Shown piece by piece: positions 53,527-64,000 of a DNA stretch of 64,000 nt. The position numbers and the translations under genes were made by a program. The notes under the pieces are model-generated. The model was not told the DNA's origin, did no database searches, and saw only the letters and a list, made by a program, of their open reading frames with translations. The stretch's first letter is position 1, and the number at the start of each line of letters is the position of its first letter. Location: assembly GCA_019787685.1 (NCBI GenBank), contig JAHNUO010000015.1, positions 434,001 through 498,000 on the forward strand. The letters are read 5' to 3'. Source of the DNA: Chiua virens. Taxonomy: Eukaryota; Basidiomycota; Agaricomycetes; Boletales; Boletaceae.

Positions 53527-55140
53527 TTACTGATAGATGTTCAAAGAGTTGAACTCAAAGTATGCATTGGTGAATTCCCACGGGATATTATTCACATAAT
53601 CTGTTCAAGAGATACTGACTCAATTCTGTTCTCCAAAGAGGTCGACTTGATTGGACTTACCGATACAGGTTGAAGGGCATCCACACGATGAGTAAACGTT
53701 GCCAGCCCATATGCCACCTGGGAAATCAAGTCATCAATCTAAGATTCGGAGCACATGGATGAACGGAAGTCACTGACAGAAGGTCAGATTGATAATGATG
53801 TGCATCGGTCCTAAGTGAGATGTGAAATAACAATTGGTATCTGGGAAGTGTGCGGCAGGTGTACCCTGATCAAAGAGTGGGTAATTTGTATCAGATATGT
53901 CACGAATCAATTACCCAGGTGCTGGTATCGACGCTGCCACGCGGGCTTTTGACTTCAACAGGAACGGACGAGTCGTTACGTCCCCAAAAGTATATTGCTA
54001 CATAGGTTTTGCTGCGCTCCACCGCATACCTAGTCGAATTAGAAACCCAATCGACAAATAGAAAAGAGAGAACTGACCAGCCACCGCCGTTGTTATTGAA
54101 GTTTGGTCCGAAACTATTCCTATCAGATATGAGGACGCCACATCCACGGTTATTAGTGGTGTAGACATTGCAGTCGTTACCCTTGGTTTGTCTGAAAGAG
54201 ATTTGGTCGTGCGTGAAGTCTCAGGAGCACGAAGAGCATACCCTGTCATATTTCGGGATGATGGCATGTTACAACCTGCGAAACAGTGATTAGGAATGGT
54301 AGTTAAGAGGAGCACATTTGCATTAACGTTACCGTTGAACACATACCCGCATTCGTGTGTAGGGTCGACTGATTGGGAACCCGGTTGTTGATACCCTCAA
54401 CAATATCAATTTCACCCTAGCAATATATGTTGGATACCTCAATCTCTATGCACATACACGCGGGCCGCTCACATTATTCGGCCAATTGTCACCGACTTCC
54501 TGGCAACAGCGTCAACCTCGACCAAAGGAACTCAGGATCACAACAGACATACCCTGTCCACAGGCAAAATTAGGCAAGAGTTGGATTAATAAACGTCATG
54601 ACGTCATGAGAACACATACCCTAATGAATACTTAAGGACCCGTGTAGATGCAGGAGAACGAAGCGACTTACAAACAGCAGGCCATGTTCCACAGCCCTCT
54701 GGAATGTGGGAAATATCGAAACTGGGATTCTTTTAATGGAGAGAATTTTGTGGCAACCAACACACACATTGCAACAGTGTTGGTGGTACCGATTATTCGA
54801 TTGCAATCTGAACGACTTTCGGCCCGGTCCACTGGGATCGAGAACGGTTTATTATCTGCCCGCAAGGTCACAGTGTCCCCTGAAACCGAATATAGGCCAC
54901 TTGATTGCGCTGTCGACTGGTTGACATAGTCTCTGAGCCGTGCTATTAGACGAGTATAACAATATGGGTATGGGGTGTCACTCACACTCGCCCCTCTGTG
55001 GGATCTGGGATCGCCATCCAAGAGAATGCGTTAAGGAACGATTGTCCGGAGAGCCTTTCAGTGTTCAAGTAGGTTGCAGCATCTGCACACCCAATGACCA
55101 CGAGCATGATAAAGGCAGAAAACAACTTGGAGGGCTTCAT
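53527..55140 (-). CDS. GH16 endo-beta-1,3(4)-glucanase, copy 2
   Basis: Paralogue of copy 1 with the same exon order and a similar signal peptide (MKPSKLFSAFIMLVVIGCAD). It has SFLNAFSWMAIPDPTEGRV, YSVSGDTVTLRADN, FDISHIPEGCGTWPAV, the catalytic EIDIVEGINN near 54,400, and an end FEFNSLNIYQ at 53,527. Between LRADN (about 54,855) and TNTVAM (about 54,780) the open frame encodes a segment unlike the family. The neighbouring frame there encodes SGPGRKSFRLQSNNRY, clearly homologous to SGSGRNSFRLVSNNQY of copy 1. Two opposite indels about 65 bp apart therefore seem to have shifted and restored the frame. The catalytic Glu residues remain. Function is uncertain because the altered stretch is a conserved beta-strand region. 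Confidence 0.85.
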
Positions 55141-55188
55141 CGTCGAAGAGACCAGTTGCTCGAGTCAATTGAGTACTGCCCAGGGCCT

Positions 55189-55196
55189 TCTTATAC
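55189..55196 (-). promoter_or_regulatory. TATA box of GH16 copy 2
   Basis: Minus-strand tgtataag lies about 50 bp upstream of the ATG at 55,140. This spacing resembles that of copy 1, so the promoter was probably duplicated with the gene. Confidence 0.5.
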
Positions 55197-56779
55197 AGTG
55201 AACTGCAACCCCAGAACCCATGACCTCACATCATCATATGGTCGCGGAGGGCGGATCATGGTAGTCAATGGATGTTTCAACCTGAAGTACGCACCTTTCG
55301 GGAAGGACGTGACGGGCGGACCTCGGGTTCAGGGTCATGTTGAACGACATCAGTGGATTCGAGAAATGTACCGCATGAAACTATAGAAGAGCACTATACA
55401 CTGTTACACCCCAAGGTTACCTCAGAGAAACAGTAAAGCGAAAGAGCGGCCATGCTTCATGACGTAGTCTCAAGCCAAATGGAGTCAGTTTACATGTCGG
55501 CAGGAGAGAGCGCAACTTAAACTTTTGGAAAATCAAGGAGGGGTCCGAATTAGTAGTCCAATGCGTACTCCAAGGGAGACAAAGAACCATGGTCTGGCAT
55601 CAAGCACAAATTGACAAACAGAACTAGCCTACCTTTCATGGTTATCTGACAGTGTCACCTTTCAACAGCTGTCAATGAAGGCTGTTCTTGTAGGGGATAT
55701 ATACAACGGCGCCAGAACCTCACTGCTTTCATGTGGTTCATAAAATGTCATGTACATGGCACATGACACATGCTACACTGCACATTGCTGCCTCACGCGC
55801 ATTGGTACAGTGCTCCGTTCATAATTTCACTGGTAAGTTTCATCATGAACAACTCTTTTCCTAACATACGGAAACAACTCAGCGTGTTTGCCGTATATCG
55901 GGATGGTAACCCTCCGAGTCGACGGCCCGAAACCAATGCCGTTGAAATGCATTCATCATGATAGCCTAGTAATATCAACGAATATTTCGACGAAAGTAAA
56001 ATTAAAAAAAGGCAGAAAGACAGCACGTCTTGGTGGAGGGGAGCCCAGAAGCGTAATGTCGCATTCTACCTCTAAGCATCGTGCTGCCAGTGCTTCTGAT
56101 TTAGTCGCCAAGAGATCTCTGTTGAACGTTGAACAATAATTAAACAAACTTATCAGGCGACCATTACTGCCAATCCCAGGATAAAGCTAGACGGATTCGG
56201 GAGTAATTGTCATAGGGCAGTAGTGAAATTTCACCGTCACCACCGCAACCCTCGGTTACCCTCCTGTGGGGTTTTGACAGTTGCAACAGGAGCGCAATTG
56301 AGGTAGTAGGTTTTCCAGGGAAGAAAAAAGGGAGATATCTTCAAAGTCGTCAATTCTCAGATCTCGAAGAAGAAATAGGTGTTTCGGGTATCGTGATATT
56401 AAGTTAAACTCATAAGAGAAGCTGGATCTATACCGTGACTATCCCAGCGGCCTTTTGCTGTAGGTACTCAAGGACACTTCCCCTATTTATCCAATTATGT
56501 AAAGGAACTACTCGGACCACTGCGTCACGTGCCGTCGCTGCATTCCCGAACTTTCCCAATTCTCGAGCCTAGACAATGGATTATTATACAGACAGTAATG
56601 ATGATTTGGACTAAATAAACGAGTCGAACAGAATGATAAGGTGATCCAGAACTAACCACTGACAGACGAAATACTGTATTATGGGCAATTAAAGTAGTTA
56701 CTCCGAGCCACTAGTGTAAGTTAGTCACCACCCACGCGCGATCGGCGGGGCAGACCGTTGAACACTGCAGACGCACCCA
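55197..56779. other. Intergenic region, no gene seen
   Basis: About 1.6 kb between the start of GH16 copy 2 and the 3' end of the HET gene. Open frames are short, unspliced and unrecognised. No repeat stands out. Confidence 0.5.
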
Positions 56780-59700
56780 TCAGAGCACATCCAGTACACA
56801 CACGCCCTCTATCACCTCGCTCAAGACTGCCGGCGACATCTCCCCCATCTGGACCCTAATCACACTCTCCACTTCTACCCGCTTATATACCGCCGCATTG
56901 GGACACCCCTGTCAATAACAGCGCACCGAACGGTTGTCCCATTCGAGCGATCATCCGAAACGCGTGCATCTGCTTGTCCTTTTGTAGTACGGATGAGAGC
57001 GGACGAAGAGGCGACAAGTGTATAGGAGGTGACGCACGCCGTCTCCCAAATGGTAACCCGAGACGAGCAGCGATCCGTGCAACTCCGGACTGCGGGAATG
57101 ATGGGTTGCTAGAAAGACCAGTGAACGACGGTGGCATTGACAGTGACTCGGTTACCCAAGAGGACAGCTCATCCGTGCTACCCCATTGGATCGTTTCCGC
57201 GACGCCTCCACCATGCTGTCGCCCCAGCAAGGTGTCAATCCATGGGTGAACGAGAACGAGAGAATGCGATCGTGAGAGATCCTCGCTCGCCCTAATCTCC
57301 ACCACCCCGAGGGCAGCTGTCTTCGCACGAAAAACACCTTTCGATCTTCTGCTACGTGAGGCGCGCCCAAGTTTGAAGGTGATGCACGGAAGCTTAATCG
57401 TTTTCCTGTGAAAGATGGTGGAGAGAGCTCATTGAGTCGATCAAATAACTTCTGGACCAAATTCAAGTTCGATCCTAGCGAAGAGGCACGCAGTCCAGTG
57501 ATCATTGTTTCCATTTCGCTATCTTTGATAGCAGGGGGGATGTACGTTGTCAGCGGGTGCTCGAACCTAGCGATCTCGGCAGGGAGGCAGCTATTGAAAC
57601 TCCCAGGTTTCCCAGTCCATGCCAGGATGCTCGTGTCTCCTGAGCTTGAAAGTAGATGTGCTAAGAGTCGCCCGAGCGCCTGGTTTCCTTCTCCATATAG
57701 AACAGGCAAGGACATGGAAAAAAGTCCAAGTAATGAGTAGGCTTCGTCCTCGACCCTTAAGGTTTGTCGTACGGAAGCTAGACGGAGCTTCTCGCGTATG
57801 TGATGCAAATCTGGACGGAGCGAGGTCAATGTTTGTGCAGAGATACCCATGGCCTCCTCCATCTCTGAGATGATCTCCTGCGACTCCTTGTGATTTGGGA
57901 CATCGAGGTTCAAATAGGGCGTCCAGTCCTCGTTGTAGAATCGGACCACTCTAGAGGCGTGGTATTCTTGCAAGGTCCACGCCCGCGTGTTCCAAACACT
58001 CCTGACGAGGTCACCGCGCCGTGATGGAGAGCGGACGTCAAGGAGAAAGACGATCGTCAAGGAAGAACCTTGGTACCACTTGAACATGGAAACGAGAGCT
58101 TCTTGGAGCACGGAACAATTCACTTTGTTGATACAACACGTATCGCTCCACGCCCAACGGAACCCGGCATCTCGGGCGAGGTTGCAGAACATTTTCAACT
58201 TGTTGTGAGTGGGGAAGTCGTCAAGGTCGTATACGGCAATGGGTAGGACCTTTTCGAAGAGAGGTTCGTTATCTTCCCACGTGTGTGAAAATGTAGCATA
58301 ACGATAGAACTTCTCGACCTCCAGTTCAATACGGCCATGATCGATGCCTCTCATCATGGTCGAGATGAGCTCAGCAAAAATGGATGAGGATTCGAATGCA
58401 GAAGTCTGCTTCTCTTGACTGCAGAGATGGCCAGAATCGGTGTTTATGAGCACTCGCGGCAAATCACGAATGACCGCGTGAACCGCCTTACGAATGGCCG
58501 CCTCCGTCGTTTCTGGATCAACATATTGACGAGATCGTTCTGTGAGAAACATGAATATACAAAAACCAGCACCACATCTTCAGTCTCACCACGTATTTTT
58601 GGATCCGTTGACCGAGCCAACTTCGAGCGCATAGTGTTAAATGCTTCGATTGCGTCGACGTAACGTCCCGCTCCACATAAGGCATTATACTTCTTTTCGT
58701 AGCCAAATGGTAATGAAGGATCGAGTGTGATGACCTGAAAGGCCGGGTCAATCCAAATACTTGGGTCCCAGTGTTGAAAACGACGTGCCTGATTTGCATC
58801 GTTCAATGCGTCGTCCCACATTCCTCGTGCGGCATATGCTTCACTCCGCTTTTCAAGTAAAGGGAGAAGAGTAGGAGGCTCAAGAGAAAGTGCCATGGAA
58901 TACTGAGAGATGGCTTCAGCATATTGCTGAACCGTCATGGCAGCATCCCCGAGGGCCTCTAGTTTCCTACAGCAACGGGATCTAAAGTCTGATGCAGGAC
59001 ATTCACGCTCATGGCAATTCATATACGCGAAAGCTCACTGAAGATCCATTCTGCCTGTCGCCCTTCAAGATTGTGTACTATTTGGCTCGTCATCTGGCGG
59101 AAGCAGTTGATTGCATCCGTTATTTGGTTCATCGTATCGAGATGTTCGCAGAGGGCTTGATAAACCATGTATCTCGGGACCACAAACTGAAAATAAACAG
59201 AAAGTTGGTAAGTTAGACCCACGAGGGAGCCGAGGGCAAAGGACATACTCACGCTGACAGAGGACATCAACGCATCTCTCCAGGAACAATTCGTCAACAG
59301 TGCCTTCGCCCATTGCGTCAACAGCGATGCGTAAGTTGCTGGAACAAGCGAGGGATGAACCGACTCCCTTTTGATGTGTTGTACTGCTTTTGGTCCGTCG
59401 GGGGTGCAGAGACATTGATGAACGAAATCTAAGGATAAGTATTATTCAGCAGTCACCAAATTGGCTCGAAATACAAACTCACTCGAAACCCACTCCGAAA
59501 TCAGCCTGCACGCGTAGCCTTGGCCGTCAAAAAGTTTCACCATGTCGAAAAAGAAGTCGCATGCATCATCCATGTGACCCGCTGCACGGAGAGCTTCACA
59601 CTGATGTTGTTGAATTCTGATTTCGAGATCATGAAATTTCCACCCAGTTATCTGTCAATAATGGCAGGACATTTTAGCACATTACAATAGCCCCACTTTA

Positions 59701-61572
59701 GCCTCACCAATGAGATCATCGAGAGAGGTTGGCTCGTGTGGTGTCGTAAGCTAACACTGGCATGCTTCAACGATTGAATTGCGTCCTCGTAATTCCCCCT
59801 CTTCATATATGACTTTCCGAGCAGAAAATACATATGCGCCTGTTGGAAATATGAATGGGAATATTTGGCTGTGATGGTAGTTGTGCGCATGCCTGAATCA
59901 CATAGCAAATTGAATTGAAGTGTATTTCAGAGATGAGGTTATTCATGAGTGATATTCCGCGGATGTGATCCCCGGCCATGGACTTTAGTATAGCCTAAAC
60001 GATATAAGTCACTGAGATAGCTCGAGTGGTGAATACGTACCTTCATAAGAAGGATAAACGTGACATGGGATGAGTGGAAGTGTTCAAGTGCGATGTCACA
60101 TGTTTCATATGCTTCATGATCTTCCCCATTCCCAACGAGTGCCACACTCTTTGCTATGTAGCCAATGAGGGAACGCTGAATGTTGATGGACTCGGGTACG
60201 AGAGTCAGTATAAGCACATCAGAGAACGGGGGAGAGATAAACCTGTCTAGCATCATCGATTGCAGCGCCCCACTGTCGCATACGTGCTCGTATGAGAGCT
60301 CGGCTAGCGAGCATATGATGGCGGCGATTAGGATCCATGGAAATTACTGTTGTCAATAATATTTCGGCCTGCGCTAGTTTGTCATGCTTCCACAAGCTGA
60401 GCACACTGTCATCGATCCGGATATCTGGCTCCTGAAGAGTAGGATGTAGACGTGTCAAGGGAATTGAATCCTATTTTAGAAATGATTACTGTGAGATACA
60501 CGACGCCTCAATGCCACAGAACATTGTTACCCACAGTGATGCTACACAGGTTTTCAACGACGATTCTTTCACTCGTTCCACTGGTTGCTATGAGCTGGCC
60601 GTCTGGTGAGAGCGCGATTGAATGTATGTCTCGAGCACGTTCCATGATACCAAGTTGAGTGTACGTCGATGTGCTCCAGAACATAATGATTCGATTTGTG
60701 GAATACACAACGAATTCTCCATGGTACGGGAGAGCAATGCATGAGTGATAGTTGCTGGTGGGAACTGTCCATTCTGAAATTGATGAACCTGTGGTGGCGT
60801 GGAATTTTCTGATTTTATTGTCGACCACGACAAAGAGATAATCGTTCGACCAAGCTAGGCCAGTGTTGTAATATGGGGTTACGCCTACGGGTATCTGTAC
60901 CAGCTTTTGGCCATCGCGACTGTCGGAGACTAGAGTGGAATCAGAAGTGGCCATTGCAATCAGATCACCTCGCTGTGAATACTTCACTGCTCTCACACAG
61001 TGACCTTCATGTCCGAGTGTCAGAGTGAACATTCGTCGTCTGGCAGTGACATCCCAGATGGTTGCTTTATCGTCATCCGTCGCAGCGATTAGCCGAGTAG
61101 CGTCTGGTGAGAAATCGACACCGTGCACGGTTTTGTGACTCTCCCTACACGAGAATACTCGTTCGTGTGTGATGGCATCCCAGATTGACACATTTCCTCG
61201 AGATGTGCCCGCCGCGATCCATCTCCCGTTTTTTGAGACAACTAGACAGTCGACACGCTTGGGCGGGTCTGGGGACATCGTTGCCATTTGTTGGCCGCTT
61301 TCCAGCTGCCACACTCGGATCCCCCGACCACCGCTTACGACAGCCTCGCCATCCGGTGTAAATGCCACTGCGTATATTTGGGCACCGACGTCGACTTCGA
61401 TCATTGGTCAATCTTTTTCGAGACTTTAGTACCAATTAAGCTCACAGCATCCTATCTGTACGTACCAGTTATTAACGACGATCTCGCCTGTAGCGCAATC
61501 CGAATCGGCAGTGGAGGGAGGCACTGAATAAAGTTGAGCCCTTGAAATGACTTCAGCTGCATTCTCACTCAT
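56780..61572 (-). CDS. WD40-TPR-HET protein (heterokaryon-incompatibility-like)
   Basis: Exon 1 starts MSENAAEVISRAQLYSVPPS (61,572). A seven-blade WD40 propeller follows (61,404-60,510; units such as VDFSPDATRLIAATDDDKAT and IALSPDGQLIATSG). An in-frame intron (gtgggt...aaatag) joins ENLCSIT to DSIPLTRLHP. TPR-like units run from 60,440 to about 58,620 (SVLSLWKHDKLAQAEILLTT; ASRALIRARMRQWGAAIDDA; KLEALGDAAMTVQQYAEAIS; KRSEAYAARGMWDDALNDAN). The HET domain is at 58,310-57,600: YATFSHTWEDNEPLFEKV, WAWSDTCCINKVN, SVWNTRAWTLQEYHASRVV, DEAYSLLGLFSMSLPVLYGE. HET domains can drive cell death after non-self recognition. After SFTGKRL (about 57,395) conserved sequence LPCITFKLG continues one base out of frame. 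A second shift near 56,910 precedes a family-like tail ending VLDVL at 56,780. NACHT is absent. Confidence 0.8.
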
Positions 61573-63415
61573 TATTATAGCGTGGATCAGTGTGTGGGAC
61601 ACTAAATAGTCGCCCATCTATATCCGGATTCCGGGTTTGTCGTCGGGTCGGCGCCAAATATTCTAGGAACCAGTCATCATGAGAGATCTAGATGCGCATT
61701 TCCGCAGTGTTACCCATTTCACGACATGCCAGTAGGCGACCATGCATTCTGGGAGACACGTCGTTCCAGGCCGGTACGGGCCAAACGGTGGCCTCTCTTT
61801 TGCCTTGGCTAGCTCGGGTCATGAGCCACTGAGTATCTGGCCGGCCGTGCAAACCGGACCAAATGGTAGGGCTATCAGTAACACACAGGGAAGTGGTAGG
61901 TCCGATCCACGCCACGCTGGCCCCTCATAGACCGATCATTAAACTACCATCCTGTGATATCACCGATTGACCGTCTCGGATCAGCCACCTGGCGCACGTT
62001 TGCTCCTTGCACGGCCTCAGACTTGTTTACGCCCACTGTCAATGCTGTGCGAATACCCAGAGAACTCACGACACGATGCGGCATGTTCGTCATGGATTGC
62101 ATAAACTAGGACTAGTCTTGGACTCATACTTGTCCCTGCGCGCCCATCAGATGAATATCGACACCTAGTTGTCTTTGAGGAAGGAGATTCGCCCCAGTTT
62201 TGTGTTGGACATCACACGCTGTCATGTACTCCGGTTAATATTTCAATGTGCGTGGGCAGTTCATCCAAGGCAGAAGAAAGAGGAATACGATGCTTTTGTG
62301 ACCTGCAGCCGTGTGGCGCTGTGCCCACACTGACATTCTCGTACGCCACTCATGCCAACTCTGACGCTCACAACGTGTTTGGTTCCGGAGTAATTCTTAG
62401 CCATTCAGCAAACTGAGTTCATCATCATGGTTATCCTTCAAGGTCCGACACCATCAATGTATGCTCTTTGACATGCTAGCCATTGCACGATTCAAAAGAT
62501 GAGCCAGGATGGCTCTCAACACCAGTCTTCACTTGATCTCAAAGAAACTCTGCTCGTAATGCATTGCATTCCTCACCTGTCGAGACGTTAGATTATGCAA
62601 AGCGCATCCCAATGATATCTCGTGCAAGCGCGTCTTATAGACAAAAAAGGCCCACTGTTCTTCACTTGTGATACAACGTCTCACCTGGAATGAACTTTGC
62701 AACCTTCCATAGTAGAGGCAGAAACTGACTCATGTTGTTTGCAATACGAATTTAAAGCAGCCGCCAATACAGCTTGTAAGAAAGTCACATTGACCCGCGA
62801 AGATCCGAGCGCAGCGACAGGAGTGTCAAGCAGCAGATCTTAAGTAACAAAAATGCCAGCTAGGATTATTGAATTTAAGTATCTATTGAGTAGGCGCACC
62901 AGCGTATTTCGAATGAGCCCCACTAGTAAAAGTCGACGCCACAGAAGAATGTCCTCGAAATGTGGTTCTTGAGATAAGAAATTCGGGAATGATGTTACAG
63001 TAAGACGCGAGAGCCGGCTTCAACATTCTGAGGATGCAATCCACCGCTGTCGAGACATGGTTGCAAATCAAGCGTAACAACTGCCTGGTGGTATCGATAG
63101 AAAACCATAGGCCTCAACCGGATACCAAGCTGGTTGAAGACAACTTGATCAACCCGAGAAAAAAGCATATATTGCATGCGCCAAATATGGTCGTTGATGA
63201 ATTGGTTGACTTGATCCATGTACTGAACAACTTACAACCTTATTGCAAGCTGCTTTAGTATGTCCTCGTCTGCATTCTCCTGAAAAACAGCGAGGAGAGG
63301 TCTGATATGATTTATAGGATCCTTCACGAAAAGGGATGAAAGCCTTTTAAATTCAACACGACCAAACAACCATCTCACCAAAAACTTCGCGCCCACCAAG
63401 AACCATCCCGATACG
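61573..63415. other. Intergenic region, no gene seen
   Basis: 1.8 kb between the 5' end of the HET gene and the mitoribosomal gene. Open frames such as 61,742-61,930 lack splice support or known motifs. The right end holds the promoter of the plus-strand gene. Confidence 0.5.
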
Positions 63416-64000
63416 ATGCCACGCCGACGCGGCAAGTTCATCCCACCGCCTTCCCACCTCTCCCGTGTCCTTGAGCATCTCAACGCCGGCCCACGACTCG
63501 CTCTGACCGGCCTTCGCCGTATCAGCTTGACGTATGCCGCCAAGAACGACCATATGGGTGCTCGGTGAGTTCTCGCGTGTGTCTCTGTTTGAACGGGCAC
63601 CCAATGACGACGCCTGGCGTTTAAAAGCCATTTCGTCAAGGAAAAGTTGCCCCGCATACGTTGGGCGAATCCACTCCTCGAGATTGCCGTTCACCGCGTG
63701 CCCAAGACGCGCGAGGAGACGTGGGCACCGCATGCGACGGTCGAGTTTGGTGGGTAGCTTTTCGTTCGCGTTTTGTGCTCGGACTTTTGCTTGCGTTGCT
63801 CAACACCTAAACCTGTAGAGGACGGAAAAACGTCGACCATCGACTTGTCCAACAAGTGGTCAACAACAATCGCCAAGGAGCTCATGGACCTCGCGGGTGG
63901 CGATCCGTGGAAGGCGTACAAATCCGCTGCGCTTGCTGCCGGTCACCCTATACTTCCGGGTGAAGAAAAAGAACGGCTCGCTCAAGTTGCAAAACGGAGC
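63416..64000 (+). CDS. Mitochondrial ribosomal protein, L51/S25/CI-B8 domain (MRP49/mL61-like), partial
   Basis: Three exons are visible: 63,416-63,564, 63,628-63,749 and 63,819 to the window end, with GT-AG introns closing in frame. Protein: MPRRRGKFIPPPSHLSRVLE, RISLTYAAKNDHMGA, RHFVKEKLPRIRWANPLLEI, RVPKTREETWAP, TIDLSNKWSTTIAKELMDLA, GGDPWKAYK. This is the thioredoxin-like domain shared by small mitoribosomal proteins and complex I subunit B8. The MPRR start and the PRIRWANP block fit MRP49-type large-subunit proteins best. The C-terminus lies beyond base 64,000. Confidence 0.75.

Overview
The window looks like the nuclear genome of a mushroom-forming basidiomycete (Agaricomycetes). Genes carry many 45-70 nt GT-AG introns. 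Several proteins belong to families I know mainly from these fungi: a Plavaka-type transposase, a DUF6698 protein, basidiomycete F-box proteins, WD40-TPR-HET proteins and Lam16A-like GH16 glucanases. Gene models here were spliced by eye from reading frames, splice sites and recalled family motifs; no database search was run.

Left third (1-20,964): the meiotic MutS homologue MSH4 runs on the minus strand from 20,964 to 631. Its first three exons (20,964-20,335) are separated from the rest (3,817-631) by one 16.5-kb intron that still joins in frame. That intron holds an inserted block: AT-rich repeats, a DUF6698 gene, a GC-rich tandem repeat, an F-box gene, three orphan genes, four or five copies of one dispersed repeat in both orientations, and an apparently complete Plavaka transposase gene.

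Middle (21,302-34,437): RPB1, the largest subunit of RNA polymerase II (minus), lies just upstream of MSH4. Its C-terminal heptad domain ends in a chain of very small exons, all a multiple of three in length. Its catalytic body carries a one-base frameshift in a T/C homopolymer. RPB1 shares a 566-bp divergent promoter region with VPS27 (ESCRT-0, plus). Next come an uncharacterised coiled-coil gene (minus) with tandemly duplicated 3' exons and a broken TPR-family copy.

Right third (34,600-64,000): an uncharacterised N-module/TPR gene, a proline-rich coiled-coil gene, YL1/Vps72 of the SWR1 complex (minus), an F-box/LRR-like gene that may be damaged, two tandem GH16 endo-beta-glucanases (minus), a large WD40-TPR-HET gene (minus), and the 5' part of a mitochondrial ribosomal protein gene at the right edge.

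Conserved housekeeping genes (RPB1, MSH4, VPS27, YL1, mitoribosomal protein) are mixed with fast-evolving accessory families (F-box, TPR/HET, transposon cargo). Single-base frame breaks recur in RPB1, VPS27, GH16 copy 2, HET and possibly the F-box gene. This raises the possibility that the sequence carries uncorrected indel errors, and it should be checked before any gene is called dead.
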